Shown: positions 33,961-45,908, numbered from the stretch's first letter. The stretch is 51,392 nt of DNA from Desulfomicrobium sp. (GCA_024709365.1 JANJWV010000168.1:1-51392); one strand, 5' to 3'. Made by a program: numbers and translations. The notes: generated by a model from the sequence alone, not told the origin.

Positions 33961-36255
33961 GTGCCAGGCAAGCTGGAGACATTCCGCACAGAGTGGGCGA
34001 CCTTCGCGGTCTGCGCCTGCATTCTGGCGGCCGTCCTGATCTACGAGAATCAGCGCGAATACGGCGCCATCAAGACACGGGAGCAGGAGCGGCTGACCGC
34101 CGTGGCCTCGGTCAGCGAGTACATGATCGTCACCCAGCTCGAGAAGATCGGCGCCACCCTCGGCAACCTCCGGGACACTTTTTCCCCTCCCGCGCTCATG
34201 CAGGGCCTCCATGACCGTTCTTCGGCGCTTTCGACCGCAGCCAGGCTCAAGATTCTGGCCACCGCCATGACCAGCGTCCGATCCCTGGACATCATCGACG
34301 CATCGGGGACGATTCTCGCGTCCAATTTCGATGAGCATGTGGGCCAAAACGCGGCGGGGCAGGAATGCTTCACGACTGCCCACGACCGGCCGGCCGACGA
34401 TATCCTCTACATCAGCAGCCCCTTCAACAGCACCTTCGGCGACCTGACCGTCAACATGACCAAATGCCTTATCGCCCCGGACGGCTCCTTCGCCGGCCTG
34501 GTCACGGCCTCCATCGACCCGAAGTTCTTCCGGGCCATCATGACCGCGGTGCTGTACGCGCCCAATTCATGGGCCAGGCTGGTCCACGGCTCGGGCACGG
34601 TCCTTCTCTGGGTGCCCGAATGGCAGGGCCTCGTCGGCAGGAATCTGGCCATCCCGGGCACATTCTTCACGCGTCACATCGAGAGCGGGCTCCCCTCCGC
34701 CCTGTTCGAGGGAAAAAGCTATGCGGCGAACGAGGAATCCCTGCTCATCCTGCAGACGGTGCAATCGCCGAACCTGAAGCTGAGCCCGCCGCTTATCCTC
34801 GGCGTCGGCCGGGACACGCGCGCCATCTTCCAGTATTGGCACCACAACGTTCGCGTCTCCATCGCCATCTTCTGCCTCGTCTTCCTGGCCGGGGCCACCG
34901 CCCTCACCGGTTCGCAGCGCTGGCGCCGCAAGACGCGGCTCCATTCCGAGCGCATGGGGTATGAGCTGCGGTCGGTCCGGACGGAACTCGAAAGCTTCTT
35001 TTCCATCTCGCCGAACCTCCTCGGCATAGCCGACCTCCATGGTGTCTGCCAGAAACTCAACCCTGCCTGGGAAAAGGCCATGGGGTACGCGGCCGGGGAA
35101 CTTGAAGGGCGTCAATGCACCGAGCTCTTCCACCCCGACGACAGGCAAGCGGCTTCCGATGCCCTGGCCGACATCGCCTCAGGCAAGACCCTTTCCGACT
35201 TCGTGGCCAGGTTCCGGCACAGGGACGGGTCCTACCGTTATCTCGAATGGTCCGCGGCAGGCCACGACGGCCTGATCTACGCCGCGGCCCACGACATCAC
35301 CGCTCGCAGGGAGACCGAGCGGCATCTGCACGAGCTGGCCTACCATGACCGCCTGACGGGGCTCCCCAACAGGACCCTCTTCTTCGACCGCCTGTCCCAG
35401 TCCCTGTCCGGCGCCAAGCGCAGCCAGAAGCGTCTGGGCATCCTCTTCATTGACCTGGACGGCTTCAAGAAGATCAACGACGAGCACGGACACGACGCGG
35501 GCGACACGGTCCTGAGGACCGTCGCCGAAAGGCTCGTGGAAACCGTGCGGGCCACCGACACCGTCGCCAGGATGGGCGGCGACGAGTTCGTGATCATCCT
35601 CCACGAACTCGAAGGCCGGGACGGAGCCGTTCTCGTGACGCGGAAGATCCTGGCCGCGGTGACCCCGGAGATCCCCCTGTCCGACGCCCTGGCGTGCTCC
35701 GTGGGGGCCAGCATAGGCATCAGCATCTACCCCGAGCACGGCGCCGACATGGACAGCCTGCTCATGGCCGCGGACATGGCCATGTACCTGAGCAAGAAGA
35801 AAGGCCGGAACGGCTTCGCCTTCGCCGGGGAGGACCGGCAGCCCGAAACCGGGGTCGGGCTGGGCGAAACCCATGTCGTGGGCGTGGCGGAGATCGACGA
35901 GCAGCACACGGAGATGTTCGCGCTGGCCAACAGATTGTGCGCGACCCTGCAGGACGGGGACGATCTGGTGGGCGGGAGCCTTTTCAAGGTGATGCTGGCG
36001 TACACCGAGTACCATTTCGCCACCGAACTCAGGCTCATGCTCCAGCACGGCTACCCGAACCGCAAGGCGCATGACGCGGAACACGAACGACTGGTGCTGG
36101 AACTGCGCCGCTTCGGCCCGGAAATGGGCGACAGGGATGTCCAGTTTCTGCGCGACTTTTTCAGGACATGGCTCCTGGAACACATCCTGGAGCACGACAA
36201 GGCACTCGGCGCGTTCCTGCGCGGACTGCAGAAACCGGCCGAGGCCGGGGCCTGA
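33961..36255 (+). CDS. sensor diguanylate cyclase (periplasmic sensor, PAS, GGDEF) fused to a C-terminal bacteriohemerythrin
   Basis: RMGGDEFVIILHEL; hemerythrin ligands IDEQHTEMF, YHFATELRL, HDAEHERL, HILEHDKAL. GTG start. Confidence 0.92.
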   Translation: MPGKLETFRTEWATFAVCACILAAVLIYENQREYGAIKTREQERLTAVASVSEYMIVTQLEKIGATLGNLRDTFSPPALMQGLHDRSSALSTAARLKILATAMTSVRSLDIIDASGTILASNFDEHVGQNAAGQECFTTAHDRPADDILYISSPFNSTFGDLTVNMTKCLIAPDGSFAGLVTASIDPKFFRAIMTAVLYAPNSWARLVHGSGTVLLWVPEWQGLVGRNLAIPGTFFTRHIESGLPSALFEGKSYAANEESLLILQTVQSPNLKLSPPLILGVGRDTRAIFQYWHHNVRVSIAIFCLVFLAGATALTGSQRWRRKTRLHSERMGYELRSVRTELESFFSISPNLLGIADLHGVCQKLNPAWEKAMGYAAGELEGRQCTELFHPDDRQAASDALADIASGKTLSDFVARFRHRDGSYRYLEWSAAGHDGLIYAAAHDITARRETERHLHELAYHDRLTGLPNRTLFFDRLSQSLSGAKRSQKRLGILFIDLDGFKKINDEHGHDAGDTVLRTVAERLVETVRATDTVARMGGDEFVIILHELEGRDGAVLVTRKILAAVTPEIPLSDALACSVGASIGISIYPEHGADMDSLLMAADMAMYLSKKKGRNGFAFAGEDRQPETGVGLGETHVVGVAEIDEQHTEMFALANRLCATLQDGDDLVGGSLFKVMLAYTEYHFATELRLMLQHGYPNRKAHDAEHERLVLELRRFGPEMGDRDVQFLRDFFRTWLLEHILEHDKALGAFLRGLQKPAEAGA

Positions 36256-36292
36256 AGCCGGGTGCCGGCAACAGCGAAAAGAGAGCCGGCCC

Positions 36293-36321
36293 TTGACGGG
36301 ACCGTCCTTCATGGATAGATT
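36293..36321 (+). promoter_or_regulatory. sigma-70-like promoter upstream of the riboswitch
   Basis: TTGACG-17 nt-TAGATT. Confidence 0.65.
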
Positions 36322-36330
36322 TCACTCTTT

Positions 36331-36466
36331 ACGACGAAGGGGAGTAGCTCCTCCAGGCCCGGTCAACATCACTGGCGCGCACGCGCTTGGCCCGGCCGTC
36401 GGCGACCCGCCGATGAGCAAGACCTTCAGCATCGCACATGCTGGAGGTTTTTTTGCGCCTCCAGCA
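36331..36466 (+). ncRNA. yybP-ykoY (manganese) riboswitch with expression platform
   Basis: Conserved blocks GAAGGGGAGTAGC, GGTCAACATCACTGG and GAGCAAGACCTTC upstream of a TerC-family gene; followed by a 10-bp hairpin and T7. Confidence 0.88.
36423..36454 (+). terminator. riboswitch terminator hairpin
   Basis: CCTTCAGCAT-CGCAC-ATGCTGGAGG-TTTTTTT (one G-U pair). Confidence 0.85.
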
Positions 36467-36489
36467 CATTCTCAACCACTGGAGGTTTC

Positions 36490-37512
36490 ATGAACACGCT
36501 TCTGCTCTGGGTCGTCTTCCACGTCTTCATCATCGCCCTGCTGGCCTTCGATCTCGGCGTTGTCCAACGCAGGGACCGGGAGATGAGCGTCCGCACGGCG
36601 CTGTGGCTCAGTCTCGGGTACATCGTCCTGGCCCTGGCCTTCGGCGCTGGGGTCTTCCACTTCAAGGGCATTGATGCCGGCTACGAGTTCCTGACGGGCT
36701 ACTTCATCGAGAAAAGCCTGAGCGTCGACAACATCTTCGTCTTCCTGCTCATCTTCCTGCACTTCTCCGTGCCCCGCCACGCCCAGCGCAAGGTCCTCGT
36801 CTACGGCGTCATCGGCGCCCTGGTCATGCGCGCCGTGCTCATCTTCGCCGGTGCCGCGGCCATAGCCTCCTTCCACTGGCTGCTCTACGTCTTCGGGCTC
36901 TTCCTCGTCGCCTCGGGCGTCAAGATGCTCGTCGCCATCAACCAGGAACCCGACATGTCCCGCAACCGCATCGTGCGCTTCATGCGCAGCCGCTTCCGCG
37001 TCACGGACGAGTACGAGGGCGAGAAGTTCTGGGTCCGCCGGGACGGCCTGTGGTACATGACGCCCATGTTCATCGTCCTGGTCATCGTCGAGACGTCCGA
37101 CGTCATCTTCGCCCTGGACTCCATCCCGGCCATCCTGGCCGTCAGCAACGACACCTTCATCGTCTACTCGTCCAACGTCTTCGCCATCCTTGGGCTGCAC
37201 GCGCTGTTCTTCGCCCTGTCGGACATCGTGCACCGCTTCCACTACCTGAAGTACGGCCTGTCCCTGGTCCTGATCCTGGTGGGTGCCAAGATGCTCCTCA
37301 ACACCTGGTTCGGGACCAAGGTCGTCTCCACGGAGATGGCCCTGGCCATGACGGCGGCGCTGATCGGCGCGTCCATGCTCTATTCCGTCTACCGCACCAG
37401 GCGGCCCTCGACCGAGGAAGCCCGCAAGGCCGTGCGCTGGTGGATACCCGGCACCCCGGCCAAGGAGACGGCCGCTTCCGACGCGGCGGTGAAGGCGGAC
37501 GACGCGAACTGA
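36490..37512 (+). CDS. TerC/Alx family membrane protein
   Basis: FDLGVVQRRDREMSVRTALWLS, EFLTGYFIEKSLSVDNIFVFLLIF, VIVETSDVIFALDSIPAILAVS. Confidence 0.94.
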   Translation: MNTLLLWVVFHVFIIALLAFDLGVVQRRDREMSVRTALWLSLGYIVLALAFGAGVFHFKGIDAGYEFLTGYFIEKSLSVDNIFVFLLIFLHFSVPRHAQRKVLVYGVIGALVMRAVLIFAGAAAIASFHWLLYVFGLFLVASGVKMLVAINQEPDMSRNRIVRFMRSRFRVTDEYEGEKFWVRRDGLWYMTPMFIVLVIVETSDVIFALDSIPAILAVSNDTFIVYSSNVFAILGLHALFFALSDIVHRFHYLKYGLSLVLILVGAKMLLNTWFGTKVVSTEMALAMTAALIGASMLYSVYRTRRPSTEEARKAVRWWIPGTPAKETAASDAAVKADDAN

Positions 37513-37646
37513 GGTTGCCCGGTCATGGGGGAGCCACCCACGATTCGACAACGGGAAGGGGTTGCTGATAGGGAGGGAAAATGCCGGACCGCAACCCCAA
37601 CCCGGCCGCGCCCGCCCGGGCCGCGGCCGCACCGCGAGGAGAACCC

Positions 37647-38075
37647 ATGTCAGAGCTCGACAGAACGGGACGCCAGCCCAAGGGCCATCTTGTCCTGCGC
37701 ACCCTGGCCATGCCCAGGGACACCAACCCCAGCGGCGACATCTTCGGCGGCTGGATCCTGGCCCAGATGGACGTTGCCGGGGGGCTCATGGCCTCGGAGA
37801 TCTCCAAGGGCAGGACGGTCACCGTCAGCGTGGAGAAGATGTCCTTCGACAAGCCCGTGCGCGTCGGCGACACCATCTGCGTGCACGCCGAGCTGCTGCG
37901 CGTGGGCTCCTCGTCCATGGACATCAAGCTCGAGGTCTGGGCCAGGCAGCTGGTGGACGCCTACGAGGCCGAGCGCCAGCTCGTGACCGAGGGCGTCTTC
38001 CGCTACGTGGCCGTGGACGAGAACAGGCGCCCGCGCAGAGTGCCGGACAACCCGCTCTTCTTCACCAGGGACTAG
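37647..38075 (+). CDS. acyl-CoA thioesterase, YciA-like hotdog fold
   Basis: LVLRTLAMPRDTNPSGDIFGGWILAQMDVAGGLMA. Confidence 0.9.
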   Translation: MSELDRTGRQPKGHLVLRTLAMPRDTNPSGDIFGGWILAQMDVAGGLMASEISKGRTVTVSVEKMSFDKPVRVGDTICVHAELLRVGSSSMDIKLEVWARQLVDAYEAERQLVTEGVFRYVAVDENRRPRRVPDNPLFFTRD

Positions 38076-38098
38076 ACGGATGAGCTTGGTCCACCGGA

Positions 38099-38755
38099 CT
38101 ACTTGAGTTCCTTGATCCGGCGGATGTCCGCGGATTTGCCGAGCATGACGAGGATGTCGCTGTCCTTGATGACGTAGTCCGCGGGCGGGACGAGGACGAA
38201 GTTCTCGGGCACGACCTCCTTGATGGCGATGACGTGCACGTTGTACCGCGCCCGAAGGTTCAGCTGGATGAGAGACTTGCCGATGAACTCCCGGGGGGCG
38301 CCCACCTGGATCATGTCGAACTCCTCGGCCAGGGGGATGAAATCGAGCACGTTGGGGCGGGAGAGGTTGCGGGACACGCGAATGGCCATGTCCCTTTCGG
38401 GGTGGATGATCTCGGTGGCGCCCATGCGCCGCAGGATCTTGGCGTGGTCGTCATCGATGGCCTTGGCCAGGATTTTCTTCACCCCGGCCTCCTGCAGGTA
38501 CAGACAGATGAGGATGCTGTTGCTGATCTTGGTCCCCGTGGAGACGATGACCCCGTCCGTTTCCTCCAGCCCCAGGGACTTGACCGCCTCCTTGTCCGTC
38601 GCGTCGAGGACCATGGCCTCCGAGCAATGGGGATCTATGGATTGGACCCTGGCCCGGTCCGAGTCGATGGCCAGCACCTCGTTGCCGTCCTCGAAGAGCG
38701 CCTTGGCGGCGTGAAATCCGAAATTGCCAAGGCCTATCACCGCAAACCGTTTCAT
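38099..38755 (-). CDS. ktrA: TrkA/KtrA-type potassium uptake regulatory subunit
   Basis: MKRFAVIGLGNFGFHAAKALFEDGNEVLAID (Rossmann) plus TrkA-C domain. Confidence 0.92.
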   Translation of the reverse strand: MKRFAVIGLGNFGFHAAKALFEDGNEVLAIDSDRARVQSIDPHCSEAMVLDATDKEAVKSLGLEETDGVIVSTGTKISNSILICLYLQEAGVKKILAKAIDDDHAKILRRMGATEIIHPERDMAIRVSRNLSRPNVLDFIPLAEEFDMIQVGAPREFIGKSLIQLNLRARYNVHVIAIKEVVPENFVLVPPADYVIKDSDILVMLGKSADIRRIKELK

Positions 38756-38772
38756 ATGCTTGAACCTCTTTT

Positions 38773-40143
38773 CTATCCGATCATCAGGTTTTCTTCGGAA
38801 TACTCGACGCCCCTGGCCGGACCCGCGCCCACGACGATGTAGGTGAAGGTCAGCACGCCGACCCGCCCGATGAACATCATGCAGGTGATGACCAGCTTGC
38901 CCCAGACCGTCAGGGACGGCGTGATTCCCATGGACAGCCCCACGGTGCCGAAGGCCGACACGGTCTCGAACATGTAGGACAAGAACGAGCCGTGCGGCGT
39001 GGCCAGGGCGCTCTCGCCCACCGCGTCCCCGGCCAGGAGCAGGAACACGGCCAGTCCGATGATGCTCAGGGAAACCAGGACGAGGGATACGCTGCGGGTC
39101 ACGGTCTCGTTCGGAACGCTCTTGCGGAACATGTTGACGCGCGGGCTTTTGCGGACGCGGCAAACGGTGAAGGCGGCCAGCAGGGCCAGCGTCGTCGTCT
39201 TGACGCCGCCGCCGCACGATCCCGGGGACGCGCCGAAAAACATGAGGAAAAGCATGAAGGTCAGGGTTGCGTCCTGCAGGGCGCCGATGTCCACGGTGTT
39301 GAAGCCGGCCGTCCGGCAGGTGATGGACTGGAAGACCGGTGCCAGGAACTTCTGCGCCGGGGGACCGTCCGGCAGGGAGCCGTGCATTTCGAGCAGGTAG
39401 AACATCACGGAGCCGCCCGTGATGAGGATGAGCGTCGTCCAAAGCACGACCTTGGTCTGCAGCGCCAAACGTCCCCTGGGCCCCTTGCGGCCGGTCGCCC
39501 ATGCCTGGAGGTCGTACAAAACGGGGAAGCCGATGCCGCCGATGACGATGAGGGCGCAGATGGCGAAATTCAGCAGCAGGCTGCCGCCGTAGCGCATCAG
39601 ATTGTCGGGAAACAGCGCGAAGCCGGCGTTGCAGAATGCCGAGATGGAATGAAAGACGCCGTAGTACGCCGCTGTCGCCAGGGGATACTCTGCCAGCCAG
39701 TGCGCCGTGAGCAGGACGGCGCCGATCGCCTCCACCCCGAAGGTGAAGAGGATGACGCTTCTGACGAGCCTTGCGATGTCTTCCCGCGGCGTGTGCGTAA
39801 AGACGTCCTGCATGGCCATCCTGTGCCGGATGGAGACGCTGCGTCCGAGCCAGTTGAAGAGGGCCACGGATATGGTCATGAGGCCGAGCCCACCGATCTG
39901 GATGAGGCCCAGGATAACGAACTGGCCAAAAACGGTGAACGTGCCAGCGGTGTCGACCACGGTCAGGCCCGTGACGCACACGGCCGAGGTCGCGGTGAAG
40001 AGGGCGTCAACGGCTGCGATGCGGCCTTCCAGGGTCGCCGCGGGCAGCATGAGCAGCAGGGTGCCGACGACAATGACGAACAGGAAGCTGGCCAGGACCA
40101 GCGCCGCCGGGTGCATCTTCAGCATGCGGGAACGAAAGGTCAT
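38773..40143 (-). CDS. ktrB: TrkH/KtrB-type potassium uptake membrane subunit
   Basis: TSAVCVTGLTVVDTAGTFTVFGQ, ISAFCNAGFALF, TCRTAGFNTVDIGAL, SAFGTVGLSMGI: four selectivity-loop motifs. Confidence 0.94.
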   Translation of the reverse strand: MTFRSRMLKMHPAALVLASFLFVIVVGTLLLMLPAATLEGRIAAVDALFTATSAVCVTGLTVVDTAGTFTVFGQFVILGLIQIGGLGLMTISVALFNWLGRSVSIRHRMAMQDVFTHTPREDIARLVRSVILFTFGVEAIGAVLLTAHWLAEYPLATAAYYGVFHSISAFCNAGFALFPDNLMRYGGSLLLNFAICALIVIGGIGFPVLYDLQAWATGRKGPRGRLALQTKVVLWTTLILITGGSVMFYLLEMHGSLPDGPPAQKFLAPVFQSITCRTAGFNTVDIGALQDATLTFMLFLMFFGASPGSCGGGVKTTTLALLAAFTVCRVRKSPRVNMFRKSVPNETVTRSVSLVLVSLSIIGLAVFLLLAGDAVGESALATPHGSFLSYMFETVSAFGTVGLSMGITPSLTVWGKLVITCMMFIGRVGVLTFTYIVVGAGPARGVEYSEENLMIG

Positions 40144-40724
40144 GCGCCGCACCTGGGTTTGAGAAACTGGTCGCACTGCGCATGGGCCGCCGTCTCGCAG
40201 CACGACCGCAGACGCTGCGGCCCGAGCACCATCCTGTTCCTGTACGCCCCGCACACGGTCAGCTCTGTCCGCGCGTCGATCACGCTGTAGTTCAGGAAGG
40301 GGCAGACCAGCGCCAGCTGGCGGTCGGGGCTGTCTTCGGCGCAAACCCGCATGACCGCCTCCTCGATCCCGGTGGAGTCCAGCCTTCCGAAATTCATGAT
40401 GGCGACGAAATCGGCCCCGTTGCGGCGAAAGCTCTCCAGCAGCACGCGATGGCGATGGGTCACGACCACCACCACGCGGCAGACGCGGCCTGAACGTTTC
40501 AGCAAGCCAACGAGATCCGGCAGCGCGAACCTCTGGGCCTGCTCGTTGCTGCCGGCCACGACGGCGACAGTGGACACGCCGCCGCCGGCCGTCCGCTCCA
40601 GGCACTGCATGGTGCTGAAGACGCAATCTTCCGGGGACGCGTCCCCGACGATACCGGCCGGGTCCACGAGGAGCAGTTTCCCGCCCCGGACCGCCTGACG
40701 CCCGCATGCTTCCGCGTGATTCAT
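40140..40724 (-). CDS. conserved hypothetical protein with Cys-rich C-terminus
   Basis: CPFLNY...LTVCGAYRNRM...RSCCETAAHAQCDQF; 4-bp ATGA-type overlap with ktrB. Confidence 0.65.
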   Translation of the reverse strand: MNHAEACGRQAVRGGKLLLVDPAGIVGDASPEDCVFSTMQCLERTAGGGVSTVAVVAGSNEQAQRFALPDLVGLLKRSGRVCRVVVVVTHRHRVLLESFRRNGADFVAIMNFGRLDSTGIEEAVMRVCAEDSPDRQLALVCPFLNYSVIDARTELTVCGAYRNRMVLGPQRLRSCCETAAHAQCDQFLKPRCGA

Positions 40725-42557
40725 TTACGTCTCCCTGAACGCCTTGGGCAGGGTGAAGATGAACGTGCTGCCCCGCCCCGTTTCCGATTCGACCCAGATC
40801 GCGCCGCCGTGGGCGCGCACGATCTCCTTGCAGATCGCAAGCCCGAGACCCGAGCCCTCGCTCTCCCTGTCCCCGACCTGCACGAACTTCTGAAATATCC
40901 TGGTCTGGTCTCCCTGCGGGATCCCCGGCCCATCGTCGGCCACGGCCAGGCGGACCCAGGCACCGTCGTCGTGCGCCCGCAGCGCGATATGCCCGCCGCG
41001 GCCGACGTAGCGCAGGGCGTTGGAGACGAGATTGCTGAGCACCCAGGCGATCTTGTTGGCGTCGGCCCGGACCGACGGCCCGTCCCCGTCCATCTCCCGG
41101 CGCAGCGACACGTCCTTCATGTCCGTCTGGCTCCTGAAGACCGCCTGCACATGCGAAAAAAGCGTCCCCACCGTTACCGGCTCGAACTCCATCTCGATCC
41201 GCCCGGCCTCGATCCTGGAGAGGTCCAGCAGGTCGCTGACCAGCGACTTCATGCGTCCCACCTCCTCGTGGGCGGCCAGGAGCAGCTCCCGGTCCTTCTC
41301 GGCCAGGCTGCCGGAGGCATGTTCGAGGAGCAGGGCCACGCTCATGCCGAGGCTCGTCAGGGGCGTGCGCAGCTCGTGGGACGCGGCCATGATGAAGTCG
41401 TTCTTGAGCTGTTCGGCCTGCTTCAGCCGGGTGATGTCCCGCAGCAGCAGGACCGCCCCGGAAAGATTGCTTCCGCTGCCGATGGCCGTCACGGAGAACA
41501 GGTGGTGCGCGGCGCGCCCCTCTCCCTTGAGGACCAGGACGCGCTCCTCGTCCGGCATGGCCGGCGGCCGTCCCGTACGCACCGTGGTCCGGACAAGTTC
41601 GCAGACCCTGGCGTCCGGGACGATGTCGGCGCAGCGCACGTCGCCGGATTCGACGGAAACCGCCCCGAAAAGGCGCCTCGCCGCCGGGTTGATACCCGTG
41701 ACCCGCAGCTGCGTGTCGAAAATCACGAGGGAGTCCTCGATGCTGGCCAGCACGGCCTCGCCCTTGTCCTTCTCGGCGATGATCTGCTCGATGTTCATGG
41801 CATGGTAACGGCCCACCTGGGTCGCCATGCGGTTGAACTCGCCGGCCAGATGGCTCAGCTCGTCGGACCCGCCGACCGGGACCTGCACCGCGTAGTCCCC
41901 GTCCGAAATATGCCGCGAAGCCTCCATGAACCGCCTTATGGGCCGCACGATGCGGTCCGCCAGGACCATGCTGAACACCAGGGCCACGGCCAGGGACGCC
42001 GCGGCCGTGAGGGAGGTGGACCAGATGGCGCTGCGCGCGACCTCGCCCGCCCTGAGGCTGGCGCCGTACATGGCCTCCTCGTTGAGCAGGCGCAGCCTGA
42101 CGCAGGCGTCCCGGACCCGCGTGAACAGAGGCGAGACGTCATGCAGGTAGCCCGAAGCGTCCGGCGCGCCGTGCGCCGGGAGCTCGGCCGCCAGAGCCTC
42201 GAAGGCCCTCCGGTAGGCCTCGTAGTCGCGCTCGATGCCCTGCAGCAGTTCGCCCTCGCCGCTTATGGTGACATTGTCCCTGGCCTTGGCCAGCCATTCG
42301 CGGAAGGCGGCCTCGTTCGTGCGAAAGAGCTCCCCTCCGCCACCCTGTCCCAGGAGCATCAGGAGAACGGCGCTGTCCTGGCGCTCGATGGTGTCCACCA
42401 TGTTCTCAGCGGCCAGGATGCTGCGGTAGTTCTCGCTCAGGATGGCCTCGGTGGCCCTGCCCAGGGAGACCAGGTTGACCACGGCCAGGGTGACGACGAG
42501 GCCCATGAAGGCGAAGGAAAGACCGTAGCCAAGGAGAATCTTCTGTTTGAGCGTCAT
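40725..42557 (-). CDS. sensor histidine kinase (sensor, HAMP, PAS, HisKA, HATPase), KinB-like
   Basis: FIMAASHELRTPLTSLGMSVALLLEHA, VLSNLVSNALRYV, SEGSGLGLAICKEIV. Confidence 0.93.
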   Translation of the reverse strand: MTLKQKILLGYGLSFAFMGLVVTLAVVNLVSLGRATEAILSENYRSILAAENMVDTIERQDSAVLLMLLGQGGGGELFRTNEAAFREWLAKARDNVTISGEGELLQGIERDYEAYRRAFEALAAELPAHGAPDASGYLHDVSPLFTRVRDACVRLRLLNEEAMYGASLRAGEVARSAIWSTSLTAAASLAVALVFSMVLADRIVRPIRRFMEASRHISDGDYAVQVPVGGSDELSHLAGEFNRMATQVGRYHAMNIEQIIAEKDKGEAVLASIEDSLVIFDTQLRVTGINPAARRLFGAVSVESGDVRCADIVPDARVCELVRTTVRTGRPPAMPDEERVLVLKGEGRAAHHLFSVTAIGSGSNLSGAVLLLRDITRLKQAEQLKNDFIMAASHELRTPLTSLGMSVALLLEHASGSLAEKDRELLLAAHEEVGRMKSLVSDLLDLSRIEAGRIEMEFEPVTVGTLFSHVQAVFRSQTDMKDVSLRREMDGDGPSVRADANKIAWVLSNLVSNALRYVGRGGHIALRAHDDGAWVRLAVADDGPGIPQGDQTRIFQKFVQVGDRESEGSGLGLAICKEIVRAHGGAIWVESETGRGSTFIFTLPKAFRET

Positions 42558-42715
42558 CGGTTGTCCTCCGCACCCGGCCCGATGAAAGCAAGGGCCAGGC
42601 CAAACATATCGTTATATATTTAGGATACTTGAAAGAAAGAACCAGGAAGAGGGATTGCAGATTGCGCGATGCGGGAATTTGGAACCTTGCATTGTGCAAG
42701 GCCGAATAGGGAAAA

Positions 42716-44053
<1,338 letters not shown>

Positions 44054-44177
44054 GACGGTCCCGGGCAAACCATGGCGGGTGCCATGGCAGCGACGGCCTT
44101 CCATACCCCAGAGCCTTCCGCGCGCCAAGACAATATCCCCGGGCGCGGCACGGAAAAGGGGGCCGAAGCCCCCTTGT

Positions 44178-45839
44178 CTATTTCCCGGCCATCATGGCCG
44201 CGATGTCTTCCTGAACGGTGCCGGTGGGTTTGAGGTCGAACGTGTCGATGACGACCTTGGCCACGTTCGGCGACAGGAAGCCCGGCAGCGTGGGCCCCAG
44301 GCGGATGCCCTTCACGCCGAGGGCCAGCAGGGCCAGGAGCACGGCCACGGCCTTCTGCTCGTACCAGGCGATGTCGTAGGACACGGGCAGCTTGTTGATG
44401 TCGTCCAGGCCGAAGACCTCCTTGAGCTTCAGGGCGATGACGGCCAGGGAGTAGGAGTCGTTGCACTGGCCGGCGTCCAGCACGCGCGGGATGCCGCCGA
44501 TGTCGCCGAGGTTCAGCTTGTTGTAGCGGTACTTGGCGCACCCGGCCGTGAGGATGACCGTATCCTTGGGCAGTGCCTCGGCCACCTGGGTGAAGTACTC
44601 GCGGGATTTCTGGCGGCCGTCGCAGCCGGCCATGACCACGAAACGCTTGATGGCGCCGGACTTGACGGCGTCCACCACCTTGTCGGCCAGGGCCATGACC
44701 TGATGGTGGGCGAAGCCGCCGACAATGGTTCCCTTTTCCAGTTCCGTGGGCGGCGCGCATTTCTTGGCCTGGGCGATCAGGGCCGAGAAGTCCTTGGCCC
44801 CGCCGGCCGGGCGGTCGGGTATGTGCTTGGCCCCGGGGTAGCCTGCCGCACCAGTGGTATAGAGCCGGTCGAGGTAGGTGTTTTCCTTCTTCAGCGGCAC
44901 GAGACAGTTGGTGGTCAGCAGGATGGGCCCGTTGAAGGCCTCGAACTCGGGGTTCTGGTGCCACCAGGAGCCGCCGTAGTTGCCGATGAAGTGCTTGTAC
45001 TTCTTGAAGGACGGGTAGTAGTTGGCCGGGAGCATCTCGCTGTGGGTGTAGACGTCCACGCCCGTGCCTTCGGTCTGTCTGAGCAGTTCCTCCATGTCCT
45101 TCAGGTCGTGGCCGCTGATGATGATGCCGGGGTTCGTGCCCACGCCGATGTTGACCTGGGTGATTTCCGGGTGGCCGTAGGTGGAGGTGTTGGCCTCGTC
45201 CAGCAGGGCCATGGTCGTGACCGACGTCTGCCCGGCCTTCATGACCAGGCCGACCATCTCGTCCACGGACAGGTTCTTGGTGGTCGACGCCAGGGCCTCC
45301 AGCATGAAGTCGTCGATCTCGGCCTTGCGGAAGCCAAGCACCGCGGCGTGCTCGGCGTAGGCGGCGATGCCCTTCAGACCGATGATGAGGAACTCGCGCA
45401 GGGAGCGCACGTCCTCGTTCTCCGTGGCCAGGATGCCGACGGTTTTGGCCTTCTCGGCGAAAGTCGACGAGGGTGCGCTCCAGGTGGCCGCCTCGGGCAG
45501 CGGTTCACTGAAGTCCTTGCCGTTCTTGGCCTTGTAGGCGGCCAGGAAGGAGTTTCCAAGTTTGTCGCGGCGGGTCAGGGCTTCCTGGATGAGGGCCACG
45601 AAGCGGGCGTCGTCCCAGTTGGCGTTGGTGATGGTGGCGAAGAGGGAATGCAGCACGAAGTCATCATTGGAGCGGTCCGGCTGTCCCAGTTCCTTCAGAC
45701 GCTCGCCGTACACGGCGATGCCGCGCAGGACGAAGATCAGCAGATCCTGCAGGTTGGCCGTTTCCTCCGGCTTTCCGCACACGCCCTTGATGGTGCAGCC
45801 GGTGTTCTTGGCCGTTTCCTGACACTGAAAACAAAACAT
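44178..45839 (-). CDS. hcp: hydroxylamine reductase (hybrid cluster protein)
   Basis: [79 protein letters not shown]. Confidence 0.97.
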   Translation of the reverse strand: MFCFQCQETAKNTGCTIKGVCGKPEETANLQDLLIFVLRGIAVYGERLKELGQPDRSNDDFVLHSLFATITNANWDDARFVALIQEALTRRDKLGNSFLAAYKAKNGKDFSEPLPEAATWSAPSSTFAEKAKTVGILATENEDVRSLREFLIIGLKGIAAYAEHAAVLGFRKAEIDDFMLEALASTTKNLSVDEMVGLVMKAGQTSVTTMALLDEANTSTYGHPEITQVNIGVGTNPGIIISGHDLKDMEELLRQTEGTGVDVYTHSEMLPANYYPSFKKYKHFIGNYGGSWWHQNPEFEAFNGPILLTTNCLVPLKKENTYLDRLYTTGAAGYPGAKHIPDRPAGGAKDFSALIAQAKKCAPPTELEKGTIVGGFAHHQVMALADKVVDAVKSGAIKRFVVMAGCDGRQKSREYFTQVAEALPKDTVILTAGCAKYRYNKLNLGDIGGIPRVLDAGQCNDSYSLAVIALKLKEVFGLDDINKLPVSYDIAWYEQKAVAVLLALLALGVKGIRLGPTLPGFLSPNVAKVVIDTFDLKPTGTVQEDIAAMMAGK

Positions 45840-45908
45840 GGGTGGCCTCCTTTTTTGAGGTTGCAGGTGACATTGTTGAAAATGCCCCCCTTCTTACCAT
45901 GACCGAAA

